Of a stretch of DNA of 64,000 nt, positions 23,474-35,943 are shown piece by piece; position 1 is the stretch's first letter, and each line of letters opens with the position of its first letter. This DNA is from Euonymus europaeus (Eukaryota; Streptophyta; Magnoliopsida; Celastrales; Celastraceae): positions 3,968,001-4,032,000 of the forward strand of contig OY756964.1 of assembly GCA_963580455.1 (NCBI GenBank), in the 5' to 3' direction. The translations under genes and the position numbers were made by a program. The notes under the pieces are model-generated. The model did no database searches. It was given only the letters and a program-made list of their open reading frames with translations, and was not told where the DNA came from.

Positions 23474-24178
23474 CTCAATGTGCTATGATTGCGTGGAGCT
23501 TATGGCGTGCAAGGAATCATCGTGTTTGGGGCAATCGTAACTGGTCCATTGTTGTCTTGTGCACAACTGTTTCAATGTTTCAACAATGGTTTGCAGCTCA
23601 GTTTTGAGGTGTCGAAGTTTAGTAGTTGGGTGGTGAGTCAGAGGTGGTACCAACTATGGCTCAGTGATCTCCTCCAGTGGTTGGAGTGTTGAAGTGCAAT
23701 GTGGATGTGCCTATTTTCCATAACATTAGTATGCCTGGCTATATATGGTGGAGTGGTGTGTGATCACACTGGTAAAATGATAGCTGTTTTCCATGGTTTG
23801 TTGGGTGGTCCGTTGGATCCTCATATAGGTGAAACTTTGAGTTTCCTTGAAATTTTGAGTTGGGTGAAGGAATTGAAGATTGCTAATGTTTGCTTTGAAT
23901 TTGATGCTCAACTATTAGTGAAAGTTTTGGAGAAAAGTCACTGGGCATTCATACTTTGGAGTAATTGTGGATGATTGTAAGTTTGTTCTACCTCGGATGA
24001 AAAACTGCAAGGTTCAGTTTATTCAGCAATCAGGGAATCAAGTTACTCATAGGTTAGCTAGAGCGGCTGTTTTTGTGTCTTTGTATGGAATGACATATTG
24101 AGCCTCCTCTATTTATTGTTGATGAATTATTGTTCGATTTAGTTGGTTGAATAAATACATTATTTCATTAAAAAAACA
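23474..24178 (+). mobile_element. LINE retrotransposon, RNase H part and 3' end
   Basis: Begins with the 18-bp repeat that ends the upstream LINE part. Frames read AMIAWSLWRARNHRVWGNRN, then VPIFHNISMPGYIWWSGVCD, IGETLSFLEILSWVKEL, CFEFDAQLLVKVLE and NQVTHRLARAA, the RNase H domain at the 3' end of plant LINEs, with stops between. It ends in an A-run (24171-24178) followed by the target duplication 24179-24204. Confidence 0.75.
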
Positions 24179-24967
24179 CTTAGACAAACGATAATACAAG
24201 ATTAAGGCTAATCGACAAAAAAAATATTTAGAACCCAATTTTTAGGTGCCGAACTCAACCCAAATCTATATGACACTCCATGTTGGACTTTTTTCAAAAA
24301 TCAGTTAAGCATATTTTGTATTTATTTTTTTATAAATGAAATTTTAAAACGTTTTATCTCTAAAAATACATGTTAGATTAAAAAAAATACATATTCGAAC
24401 TTAGTGCGTAATTTTTTTTTCTTCTAATAAGACTCATTGTCAATAGTTTTTATTGCGTTTTTCAATTATATTGTTTTTAAAAACAATGTAATTCGTATAT
24501 AATATGTGTAAACTGTCTAAATTAATTAATTATTTAATTATGCATCCCCTAATGGCTCATTAAATTTTAAAAATGGGTCCTATATTTATCTTATAAAAAC
24601 ACAACTCTCAATACAATCAAATCAGCATAACACATATTCTAATACTGTCACATTAGCAAAACACATCTCTCAATACAAAATCATTATCCAACCCAACCAT
24701 TTTCTCATTCTTCATACGATTCCTATCAAATTTACACAAAAATCAAGATTGGACCCCACCTTTATCACAAAAAGTCAAGCCACATCACCAAAACATATAT
24801 CACAATACAATCACATCAACAAAACACATTTTTCAATACAGTCACATCAACAACTAATGAGTCATTAGTAATAATGTTATTTTTGACACCTGTTTGATTT
24901 AGTTGGTTGAATAAAAATATTATTTCATTAAAAAATAAACTTGGACAAACGATAACACAAGTTTAAG
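24137..24967. repeat. Duplicated LINE tail flanking about 690 bp
   Basis: The LINE 3' tail and target site (24137-24207) recur at 24896-24967 with about 85-90% identity. Between them lies AT-rich DNA that includes a stretch (24432-24520) matching 12012-12100. No gene is seen here. Confidence 0.6.
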
Positions 24968-26144
24968 GGTAACTAGTTTGATGCCCGAGCGTTGCTCCGG
25001 ATCCGTAATTTTTTACGATTTTTTTTGTAGATGTTAATTGGTGAAAAGTCTTTTTAATTTAGTTTAAATAGAATAGTAATGATTAAAAGAAAAGAAAGGG
25101 AATAAGTAAGGGTATTTTTAGAATTAAGAAAGAACAGATTTATAAGTTCAAGCTAAAAATACATTTATAAGTTGAGGATTTGGTTTTACTTGTTATGATC
25201 ATATTCAAATCTTGAAAATATCATGTATAAGGAGTGTTATCATCAAATACTAAAAGCAAATGTTTATCCCGAAAATCTTGTTGTAAATTTTTTATTCTGA
25301 AATTCTTGTGGTAAATTTTTGGGTGAGAAAGTGAAGCTGATGATGGTGTTTTTCTTGCAGCAAATACATTTAAAGTTACTAATTCATTAAAATAAATTTC
25401 GTTGAAGAAAAAAAAAGAAAAAGTCACTACATTCATTTATGAAGTAGTACATGATTTTGATCCGAGGTTTATTGGTTATCATCGTGGTGTAGTTACTTAT
25501 GGGGGTGATTAACAGGTATCGTGGAGAAATGAGTCCATTTATTTTGAAAATATGACATCAGAGACCTAAAATTTTATAAACTCCAACTTTCTAACAAATC
25601 TACACAATTTTATTAAACTAACCAAATTGAGGGAGTAGAACTTTGGATGGAGTCAGCTTGTTTTAAAAATTGGTGGCGCTCTTGACTGACCATTATTTTG
25701 AACATCAATCTCAAAAGGATTGGGGGTCTTCCACTTGCTTTTGCTGAGGTGTACCAAAGTATAAGATAGTCATTGCTTTTGTAAACTCTTGTAAGCACCA
25801 ATCACCAAAAGAAACATAATTTATGCATATTCGTTTCTCTAATGACCCATGCTCTTCTAAGTTATTGAGACATCTATTTTCTAGATTGATCTGTATTGTG
25901 CAAGAAGCAATGCCGTAGATAAAGAATCACACTTTCAAATAAACAACCCCCAAATTATGACAAACCAAAACCAAAAGATGGATTAAGAAAATGCCTATAA
26001 AAATGAAAGAAATAATTTAAAATAGCAAAGCAAATGCACTTATGTAAAAGAAAGCAATCCTCCCGGCATCTAATGTGAAGAATGCAAATATATTGAACCA
26101 AACAAAGAAAGGATCTCTTGATTGCATAACTTGGTAATGAGCAC

Positions 26145-26205
26145 AACATATATATATATATATATAGACACACACACACACATATATATATATAACAATA
26201 ATGAC
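26145..26205. repeat. TA/CA compound microsatellite
   Basis: TA run, then CA run, then TA run. Confidence 0.85.
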
Positions 26206-26572
26206 AGATTCTAAGGTTTTAAAGCCTTAATGCTTACAACTTAAAACCCCAAAAAGTCGTTAGACTCCCATCATAACAAAATAGAAATTCCAGCCCATAC
26301 AAAATAACAAAAGTGCCTTGCATGATAGTAGTCAATAAAACAAATATCCTCAATTCCATGCAACAGGGGCACTAAAACCATTGTTATTAAATTTTGATGT
26401 TGAACCGCATGCCTTCTCCCATAGGTTTGTGACATTGTTAACAACAAGTTTATCATCCAGAGGTTTTGCTATATTGATGGCAGCAAGTCTTGCTGATTTC
26501 CTTTGAACTCCATTGTCCTGTATCTATAAAAGCAACTAATGGTTTATAAATATACTATATAAGATAAAATAT

Positions 26573-27402
26573 TCAGCTATAAGTTTTAATATTCGAATAA
26601 CGTACCACATAGTTTTGACGGGGAGGGTGGAAGCTCGAATCATCACTTGATTCATAGTCAGGTGAAGTGAAGTTTGAATCCATAGAAGAAAAAGTTATCT
26701 CATTAGAGCAAATTTCATGAGATAAAGAACTCTCAAGGTCTATAATCGGATATACCACGATCAATTCCACATAACCTTTAATATATCCGGTAATGGCCAT
26801 TTTCAAGAAATCATCATTTTCATTTAGATCAAACATGCCATTACCAAACACAGAGGATGTGCTAATGCATTTAAGAGTCATTGAGTTCACCGCTACTCCT
26901 AGTTCCATTTGCAAATAGTTTAAGAAGATATTAGTATTCCAAGAACATAGTTTCACATTACGTACTCTTATCGATTGGCCATTAGCATATGCCGTATTGT
27001 TGTCAACCAAACAACCATGACTATGAACAACCACACTGAACCTTCCATAAGGATCCATTCTGCAGCATAGAAAAAAAAATAAAAGTAAGAACTATGATAT
27101 AGAATGCTTGAATATTGAAGATGAAAAATGAATTGAATGTTTGACCATTGATAAAAAAAAATGAAAGCAATGATACAAAACTCATGTCTAACTACAAAAC
27201 ATTTGTGCGTGAGAATAGTTTGAGAGTTGACAACTTGTATGTTTTCCAGTTCATTGACATGTCCGAAATCAAATTCAAAGCATATATTCTTAACAACTGA
27301 AGGATCAATATTACAATTTTCATCAACACAGAAAACAGAAACAGTCAATTTGATTTCGGACATGTCAATGAACTGGAAAACGCACACGTTATCAACTCTC
27401 AA
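26573..27402 (-). pseudogene. Unrecognised coding-like fragment inside the Helitron
   Basis: Two overlapping open frames exist on the minus strand (27402-26968 and 27058-26573). The second begins MDPYGRFSVVVHSHGC and looks like real protein sequence in composition, with an acidic Ser-rich end. It vaguely recalls the N-terminal regions of Mutator-type transposon proteins, but I cannot assign it. The first overlaps the inverted repeat at 27201-27420. No intact gene structure was found. Confidence 0.3.
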
Positions 27403-27420
27403 ACTATCTCACGCACAAAT
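27201..27420. repeat. Inverted repeat, 74-75-bp arms, 71-bp loop
   Basis: Arm 27201-27275 is the reverse complement of 27347-27420 with about five differences (one a single-base gap). A transcript of either strand would fold into a long near-perfect hairpin. It includes TTTTCCAGTTCATTGACATG. Confidence 0.85.
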
Positions 27421-28885
27421 AATTTATAGAAAAACATGAGCCCCCACCTATTTAACTTCCATAGTTCCTATACTTAGCAGACCAATTTCAACCATCACAA
27501 ATCACAAAAACACAATGCAACAGTGCAACACTCTTTCACAATATGACTTCCAAAATCTTGCCTCCAACATATTCATCATTATTCTAACTAAAAAAACCTC
27601 CACGATGAAATCACACCTTCAAATACTTCAAAAGACCCATCCTGCAAAAACAAAAACACGTTAATCCATAGAAATTACCTATCTAATAAACAAAACAACA
27701 GAACCAAAATTGGTTGTATATCATAATTTTTTATTGTTTGCCAAATCTTATTCCCACTACTGTTAAACAAACACTTCCCAAACTGTCAACAAATTCTGGA
27801 CTCACCTGCCCAAACAATTCATGATCTTCGCCACACACGTGTAAATGACAACAATGACACAAACTGATTCTCACAAAGCTCACCTGCGTTACAAAAACAT
27901 AGAAATTCTAATTACATCTATATGTCTAAGCTCTGCTACTGCTATACCCTTTACAAAAAAAAATCCAACAAAGGAACAATTTATCATACAAAACCAAAAT
28001 TTGAGGCCCAACTATTTTAACAATCAGTGAAGGCAAAAATTCATGTTCGCGAGGATAGAAGGTGCATGAACTGACAAAATGGTCACAAGGAAAAACAGAG
28101 ACTCATTGATTAAAAAATATGTAGAGTAGGAGCAAGTAAACACAACATAGTTACAATAACAGCTTGTACCAAAGAGAAAGACAGAGACAATACCCAGAAT
28201 AGAGAAAGTGAAAAAAGTAACGAAATGCAAGTTGTGACTACTTATAATGGCTTAACGATAGTGGGTGCCAAAGCATATGAAGAATAAAAACAATAATAAA
28301 TGAAATATAAGTTATCATAGAAAAGGCAAATAAATTTCTTACCAAGATGCAGTTGGAATCGAGCAACTCCAAGTCAATGGAACTCCAATAGAGTCAACTG
28401 GAATTGGAAGAATGCAAGTTAAGGACATCCAAGACTACCTGCAAATCAATATCAACAGAGGAGTAATCAATCCCAAAGAGAATCAAGAAGCACATGGTAG
28501 GCGCAACTACAACATGGGACTGGCTAGCTAAAAATATGCGATCGTTTCTCAGATGCATTAACCAAACAAATCTAAAAAAGACAGAATTAGTCAAAAGCAT
28601 CATAAACAGGAGCTAACCTTATATGCTTACTCAACATCATAACTGAACAAAAGAAACCTCTCAGAATAAGTTAAGTTCTTCTATAAAAAAATCATTATGA
28701 AAGGAATAATATAACATAAAGTCGATAGAGATAAATAGTTCTTATAACATAGAAGTGCGAAAGGTCATGATAGCATGTGCAACTTGTGATTACTTACCAC
28801 TTATAAAGAAAAACAATCAATAATGACCCTGCAGTATGCAAATATGGAAAACATAGTTGAGGAAAAAGCCGACCTAATGACTTAC

Positions 28886-30246
28886 CGGAGGGATCCACTT
28901 CCTTGGCAAGTTTCATTGCATCTGATGTTGCTATATCTTGGTTCGCCGGGCTTATTGCCAATATGATAGAATTGGGCTACACAAATCACAAGGGTATCAA
29001 TGAGAATGCACAAATATGATAATATGACAAGCAATTATGTGTTGATTATAAGAAACTAATGGTTCAAACGCAGCAAGCCCCCGCAATATGAAAAATTCAC
29101 TCACCTAACTAAAAATGTTTTCAGTTCTTAAAATGCTACCTTAATTCATCTCATTACCTTCTCAACATATGAGCGGACCATGCTTTCAATATCTTGAACA
29201 ATAGTTTCAGATTGTCCCTCTGAAAAGATAATAAAAGATAATTCCATCTATGAGTCAAATAAAAAAAACATATTATTTTAAATGTGAAATCAATTTTAAG
29301 CAAAACGTACCAACAACAACCTTCGTTAATCCAGGTAAATCAATCAAGGTTAAGTTAACAACTGCAAATTAAGGAACAAAAGTTTATTAATATTGAAATT
29401 TCTAACATCATGACAAAGTCTGAACATTAATATGGGAACTAATATAAACAGAAAGAACATAAGAGCACTGTTTACACACCATTGGGAGAATATATGCTCA
29501 AATGGATGGGAACGGGAGATATTTGCTTTATCTTCCCTGTTAATCGATCAGTTTCATCTTGAATTTCCTTGCGAACCATAGCTGCAACAAAATAAATAAA
29601 TTCCAATAGCACTTTCATACTTGTTTCTATTCAAACAATGGTGGCATTATAGATATGTCAATAAACAATCATAAAGAAACAATAGAAAATGCATACCGAA
29701 ATCAATGTATTTCCTCTTGGGAAGGTGAAGAAACTCCGTATACTCCTGTGACCTATCTTCAGTCTTGCGAAGCTGCAAAACCAGAGGCCGTCTAGTCACA
29801 ATTCCTGCAAATTTTCACAGAAGTTATCCATTATCAACAACACAAACGACACTACAATAATATGTAAACAACTAAAAAATTTGTACAAATCAGATCCTCT
29901 GGGAAGAAAGTCTGGCCCAACTATGCTCTCCAAAACCGAAGACTTCCCTGAACTCTGTATCCACAAATCAAATAAACAATTAAAGAAACGCAGCAAATAA
30001 AAATTCAAACAAAATCACCATTAAAAGGGAAATTTTCTCTCTCAAAAATATTATATTCTCGTATATTTTCTCCGTGAATAAAATATTCACTTCAGCTCAA
30101 TTAGTGGAAGAGAAGGGCATAAAAAGATAGTAAATCTGACCACCGACGACAACAACAGTAGGAAGAGCTTCCCAGAGAGAAGAGAAAGGATTATCGCCGT
30201 CTCCAAAGTCACCAATAACCGTACATGCTCTCTGGATTCGATTCAC
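28886..30246 (-). pseudogene. Dynamin-related protein (DRP1-type) fragment, exons 1-7
   Basis: Exon 1 is split: MESLIGL at 35943-35923, then VNRIQRACTVIGDFGDGD to VVVGGQ at 30246-30136. Further exons: 29954-29891 (SSGKSSVLESIVG, the P-loop), 29804-29697 ([16 protein letters not shown]), 29581-29480 ([16 protein letters not shown]), 29361-29311 (VNLTLIDLPGLTKVVV, the DxxG switch), 29219-29158 (EGQSETIVQDIESMVRSYVEK) and 28976-28886 ([20 protein letters not shown]). That is the first half of the GTPase domain of plant DRP1, a membrane-scission GTPase; the G4 motif and all later domains are absent. Introns 1 and 2 lack the GT donor (exon followed by ATTTAC and ATTTGT), while later ones are normal. 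A gypsy element interrupts exon 1. It is a captured fragment, not a working gene. Confidence 0.85.
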
Positions 30247-30251
30247 TAACC

Positions 30252-30762
30252 TGTTATGTTCAATTTCAGGAATGATGGGGTGACGGAATATTACAACAGC
30301 CAAGGCCTGCTTTGCATGGAATCCATCATGGGTTCTTTTGGGCTACGGCAGATGGGCTTTTGTTGGGTATTGCATTGTCCAGTTTGTTTTCAATCCAGTA
30401 GTAGGATAGGATATTAAGAAGACATGTGTTAGCGCCTCGTAGGATTGGATGAGTAATTGCACGTATTAGGTTATTGAGTGCATGTTAAGTTAGGTTAGTA
30501 TATCGTAGGTCGGAGCCTTGTCATTTGGAAGGTACAGGTTACAGCTGTTTTGGCAACACCACGTTCTCTGTTATAAAGAGAACAATTGTAATGGAAAAGG
30601 TAATGAGAAATATTATATTTTGTTTGTATTCTTCTCTCTCCAGAGTTCTGGCAAGAACAGGGAAACCGGTGGGTTCTTCCTGACCGCTTGTTCATAACAG
30701 CTTTTATCAATTTCCTTGTTTCCATAATCAGATAACCTCTCGTGGGATTTGCAATCCTAACA
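30252..30762 (+). repeat. 5' LTR of the gypsy element
   Basis: Starts TGTTATGTTC, ends AATCCTAACA. A TATAAAG-like promoter motif lies at about 30571-30577. Seven substitutions separate it from the 3' LTR. Confidence 0.95.
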
Positions 30763-30764
30763 TT

Positions 30765-30775
30765 TGGTATCAGAG
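30765..30775 (+). other. Primer binding site (initiator Met tRNA)
   Basis: TGGTATCAGAG two bases after the 5' LTR is the usual complement of the 3' end of plant initiator methionine tRNA. Confidence 0.85.
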
Positions 30776-30794
30776 GGATTCAAGAACCGCCAGC

Positions 30795-33700
30795 ATGCCA
30801 CCGAAAGCAGTCAACGAGAGAGTTGGCGTCGTCGAAGAAACATTAACGTTCATTCAAAGGCAACTGGATGAACAACGGCTCTTGAACGATCATCGCGCAG
30901 AAGAACAACAGCGAGGTGTCTCGGCCTTGCTCCAGAGGTTGGAAATCATGGATCGCCGGTTGGAAGTGGTACTGAAACCAGCCCCGCCCATTGGTGAACG
31001 TGATAGGAATATCCCAAACGTGGAACACCAGGTGCAGGATCCCAACAGGTTACGTCTCTATCAGAGGCGGCTTGGAGGAGAAGATGTTGATCGTGGACTC
31101 GGAGGACTCAGGGGTCCCAAGTTGGACTTTCCAAAGTTCTATGGGGAAGAACCGGTATCTTGGCTTAATAAAGCTAATCGGTACTTTAACTTCTACAGAA
31201 CCCCATTACACCACAAAGTAACCATTGCTGCGTGTTACTTAGAAGGGAGACTGGCTAACTGGTTCCAAGAGTGGGAACTGTCCGGAGTGTAGGTGGATTG
31301 GGAGACTTTCTCTCAGGCTTTACTCGCTCGTTACGGTTCGAGTTTCTTGGCCTCTCCCATGGAAGAGCTTGCCCGTCTCCCGCAGGTTACCACTGTGGAA
31401 GAGTACACGGGTAGGTTCGAAGATCTGGTGGTCAAGCAAAGGGGACTCACCGAAGAGCAGAAGATGGGTCTCTACCTGGCGGGCCTTAAAGACGATATAA
31501 GACTACCGGTAAAAGTTTTGAGACCTACTATTGTAATTATGGCTCAATCCTTGGCCCGAATGCATGAAGAAAGCCAGAGTATCACCAAAAGATCTGCTAA
31601 GTATCCAAATCCAGCCCCAAACACCCAAGGTTACTCACATAGTAACCAAAATCAGACCTCAGTCACCACAACAGCACCACTTTTGACATATCCAGGTTAT
31701 GGAGCACCCAACGTGCCTAATGTAAATCCATCTGCGTCTGTTTCCCTTCCGTTAGCAAGAACAGCCGGTGGTCCGGGGGGTCTAAAAAGATTCCGGTGTC
31801 GTGGTTATCTCACTCCCAACTCGAAGAACGGAAGCATCAGGGATTGTGTTTTTATTGCAATGAAAAATATGTCAAGGGCCACAAGTGTATCAATCCAAGA
31901 ATATTTTTGTTAGATACACTCGAGGAGGAGGAGGAACCAACTGTTGAACCTATTGTCCAGGTGAAGACTCACAGTTCTAACAAGGGAAAAGAGAAACTGG
32001 AACCACCACCTTACACGGATGATAATTTTCCAATGTTGTCACTTAATGCTATCATGGGGTTTAGTCAACACCAAACCATGAACCTATATGGATCCCTCAA
32101 TGGCAGATCGATGTGGGTGTTGATTGACACGGGTTCTTCCCACAACTTTCTTGATCCATTCTTGGTTTCAAATTCGGATATGGGGGAATGTCTCAACAAA
32201 ACTCTCACAGTCAAGTTGGCTAATGGTGCGCGGTTGCATAGCATGGGAGCTTACTGTTACGTGCCGTTTGTGCTCCAAGGGTCGGTGTTTGTCACCGATT
32301 TTCATGTGATGCCGTTGGGAGGCTATGATGCTGTTCTTGGGATACAATGGCTTAAATCATTGGGGGACATTCAATGGAACCTCCAATATCTCACCATGCA
32401 GTTCAAGCACAAGGGAGGTTTGTGTGTTTTAAAGGGGGTTCCAAGAAACATTATCGAAATGATTACCCAAGGGGCTGACTTACCATTACAATGCATGGAA
32501 AGAGTGTCCTCGTTGCACTATGCCGTGGAGAAAGATGATGAGAACATCAGCGTAACTTTGGCCCCCTCTGTTCTAAAAGTGGTGGATAACTTTGATTCGG
32601 TTTTTCTGGTTCCAAAAGGGCTACCACCAAAAAGAAATCATGACCATTCTATTATCTTAAAGGCAGCGTCAGCTCCAGTCAACCAAAAGCCTTTTAGGTA
32701 CCCACACAGTCAGAAGTTAGAAATTGAAAATATGGTAAGGGAATTATTGAAGGTGGGGATGGTGCGGCCCAGCCAGAGTTCATTTGCTTCTCCAGTTATC
32801 TTGGTCAAGAAAGCTGATGCTTCATGGAGGCTGTGTGTTGATTACCGGGCCCTTAACCAAATTACAATCAAAAATAAGTTTCCGATCCCAGCTATTGATG
32901 AGCTTCTTGATGAGTTACATGGGGCAGTGATTTTCTCTAAGTTGGATTTACGATCCGGTTACCACCAAATACGCATGAAGGACGAAGATATCCATAAGAC
33001 CGCTTTTAAAACACATGAGGGTCTTTATGAGTTCCTCGTCATGCCTTTTGGGTTGACGAATGCCCTGGCTACATTTCAAGCTCTAATGAATGAGGTGTTC
33101 CAACTAGTGTTAAGGGATTTTGTGTTAGTCTTCTTTGATGACATTCTTGTCTATAGCAAGAGTGTCGAAGATCATGAGAGGCATTTGGAGTGGGTCTTGG
33201 GTACTCTCAGTCAGCATAAATTGTTTGCCAAGAAGTCTAAATGTCAATTTGGCAGCTCTTCCATAACCTATCTGGGACATGTCATTGACAAGGAAGGAGT
33301 GAAGACTGACCTTGCCAAAGTCCAAGCCATGATAGAGTGGCCTAAGCCACGAAATGGAAAAGCTCTCAGAGGGTTTCTAGGTTTGACTGGATACTATAGG
33401 CGGTTTATCAAAGGTTATGGAGAGATTGCGAAACCGCTCACTAAACTCTTGCAAAAAGGAGAGTTTCTCTGGGATGAAACCACAGACCTTGCCTTTAATA
33501 ACCTCAAGAAGGCAGTGGCATCTCCTTCAGTCTTGGCCCTCCCTAAGTTTGATGAAACCTTTGTGGTTGAGTGTGACGCATCAAGAGAAGGAATTGGGGC
33601 AGTTTTAATGCAGAAGGGGCATCCCATAGCATATTTTAGTGCTGCTTTGAAAGGAAGGACCTTGCTCTTATCTACCTATGAGAAAGAATTGTTTGCTCTT

Positions 33701-35400
33701 GTATCAGCAGTGCAGAAGTGGAGACATTACCTTATGGGGCATGAATTTGTGGTTAAAACAGATCACCATAGCTTGAAATATATACTGGAACAGACGTTAG
33801 GCACTGAAACTCAACATAGGTGGATAAGTAAGCTGTTCGAATACAACTTTACCGTGGAATACAAGAAAGGAGTTGATAACAGGGCAGCTGATGCGCTTTC
33901 AAGGTGTATAGAGGACCAGTCAGTTCCAACCTTATGCTCGATGGCCATAACAGCCCCTGCGTGTGGAGTACTTAAAGATATACATGAATCCTATGACCAT
34001 GACAAGTTTTTACAAGAGCTGATTCTCAAGTTTAAATCTGGTGAGCCTTTACCGGATAAATATTCTTATAGTAACGACACTTTCTTTTATAAAGGTCGGT
34101 TGTTCATTGGGGACGCCCCAGCTTTGAAGAAGAAGTTACTCTTTGAAATACGTGACTCTCCCACTTCTGGACATCCGGGCTTCGTGAAGAGTTTGTACAA
34201 AGCTAATCAAAGTTTTTACTTGAAGGGGTTAAGTCACGATGTCAAGGAGCACATCAGGAATTGCATTTCTTGCCAAACGACAAAGTACTCTAACAGCCAT
34301 CCTCGTGGGATACTCCAGCCCCTGCCCATTCCAGTGGTTCCTTGGACCGAGATAAGCATGGACTTTATTGAGGGACTTCCAAATTCGAGGGGCAAGACTG
34401 TTATAATGACTGTGGTGGATAGGTTAACTAAATATGCCCATTTCATGCCTCTTCAGCACTCTTATACAGCTGCCAAGGTAGCCCAGGTATTTATGGAGGA
34501 AGTCTTTAAATTACATGGTATGCCCACAAGTATTGTGTCTGATCGAGATGTGGTTTTCACAAGTAAGTTCTGGAAAGAATTATTTGATCTGCAATGAACT
34601 AGACTGAATTTTAGTAGCTCCTATCACCCACAAAGCGATGGGCAATCGGAGGCAGTTAACAAAGCAATTGAACAATACCTTAGATGTTTTGCTTCAGGGC
34701 AACCGAAGAGTTGGGTAAACTGGTTATCGTTGGGTGAGTATTGCTATAATACAACCGTGCACTCTAGTTCAAAGCTCAGCCCGTATGAAGCTCTATATGG
34801 AGTTTCCCCACCCAAGTTAAACAGATACATATCATGGATAGCTAAGGTCGAAGCAGTAGATGAAATGTTGAAGTCCAGGGACGAGACACTGACTTTGTTA
34901 AAGCACAATCTAGAGAAGAGTCAAGCCTCTATGAAGTTTTTTGCTGACAAGAAAAGAGAGCATTGTGAGTTCCTGGTAGGGGACTCGGTCTACTTAAAAT
35001 TGCAGCCATATAGACAGTCCTCTGTAGTTCAAAGACGTAATCTGAAACTGGCGCCTAGATATTATGGACCATATACGATCCTCAAGAGGGTAGGAGCAGT
35101 GGCGTATGAGTTGGATTTACCCTCTTTTGCCTCAATCCACCAGTAATACATGTGTCCCAATTGAAGAAAGCTCTCAGCCCCAAGGATCAAGCCTCTGCTT
35201 CCTTGCCCTCTATTGATACTCAGGGACGAATTTTGATGGAGCCTTTCAAGATCCTCAGGCGTCGCCTTACACACCAAGGAAGGTTTCCATTTGTTGAGGT
35301 GCTAGTACAGTGGTCGGGGCAAGCTGTGCAAGATGCAACCTGGGTGTCATATACCAAATTACTCAAGGAGTTTCCGAACCCTGAGGACAAGGTTCTCTAA
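30795..35400 (+). pseudogene. gypsy gag-pol, disabled by two stops and two frameshifts
   Basis: From ATG 30795 (MPPKAVNERV) the gag reads to a TAG at 31290-31292 and continues in the same frame to about 31790. There a frameshift moves to the frame holding the CCHC knuckle (CFYCNEKYVKGHKC). Then come protease (DTGSS at 32126-32140), reverse transcriptase (KNKFPIPAIDELLDEL, FFDD at 33131-33142), RNase H (VECDASREGIGAVL), the integrase HHCC region (HPGFVK...CISC) and catalytic region (SMDFIEG, IVSDRD). TGA at 34595-34597 cuts the integrase before its last catalytic Glu (DGQSEAVNK). A further frameshift near 35137 precedes a chromodomain-like end (VLVQWSGQAVQDATWV). Other than these four breaks the polyprotein is complete. 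Confidence 0.92.
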
Positions 35401-35411
35401 GAGGAAGGGTT
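35399..35411 (+). other. Polypurine tract
   Basis: AAGAGGAAGGG directly before the 3' LTR, the expected plus-strand primer. Confidence 0.8.
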
Positions 35412-35922
35412 TGTTATGTTCAATTTCAGGAATGATGGGGTGACGGAATATTACAACAGCCAAGGCCTGCTTTGCATGGAATCCATCATGGGTTCTTTTG
35501 GGTTACGGCAGATGGGCTTTTGTTGGGTATTGCATTGTCCAGTTTGTTTTCAATCCAGTAGTAGGATATGATATTAAGAAGACAGGTGTTAGCGCCTCGT
35601 AGGATTAGATGAGTAATTGCACGTATTAGGTTATTGAGTGCATGTTAAGTTAGGTTAGTATATCGTAGGTCGGAGCCTTGTCATTTGAAAGGTACAGGTT
35701 ACAGCTGTTTTGGCAACACCACATTCTCTGTTATAAAGAGAACAATTGTAATGGAAAAGGTAATGAGAAATATTATATTTTTTTTGTATTCTTCTCTCTC
35801 CAGAGTTCTGGCAAGAACAGGGAAACCGGTGGGTTCTTCCTGACCGCTTGTTCATAACAGCTTTTATCAATTTCCTTGTTTCCATAATCAGATAACCTCT
35901 CGTGGGATTTGCAATCCTAACA
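35412..35922 (+). repeat. 3' LTR of the gypsy element
   Basis: 511 bp, seven substitutions relative to 30252-30762 by direct reading, no gaps. Confidence 0.95.
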
Positions 35923-35943
35923 TAACCCTATCAAGCTCTCCAT

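Larger units (their letters stand above)
30252..35922 (+). mobile_element. Full-length Ty3/gypsy retrotransposon (chromovirus type)
   Basis: A 5671-bp element with 5-bp target duplication TAACC (30247-30251, 35923-35927) inserted in exon 1 of the dynamin fragment. It has LTRs of 511 bp differing at seven positions, a Met-tRNA-type primer site, a purine tract and gag-PR-RT-RNaseH-integrase order with a chromodomain-like end. Reading frames are broken, so it would need help to move. High LTR identity marks it as one of the youngest insertions in the window. Confidence 0.95.
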
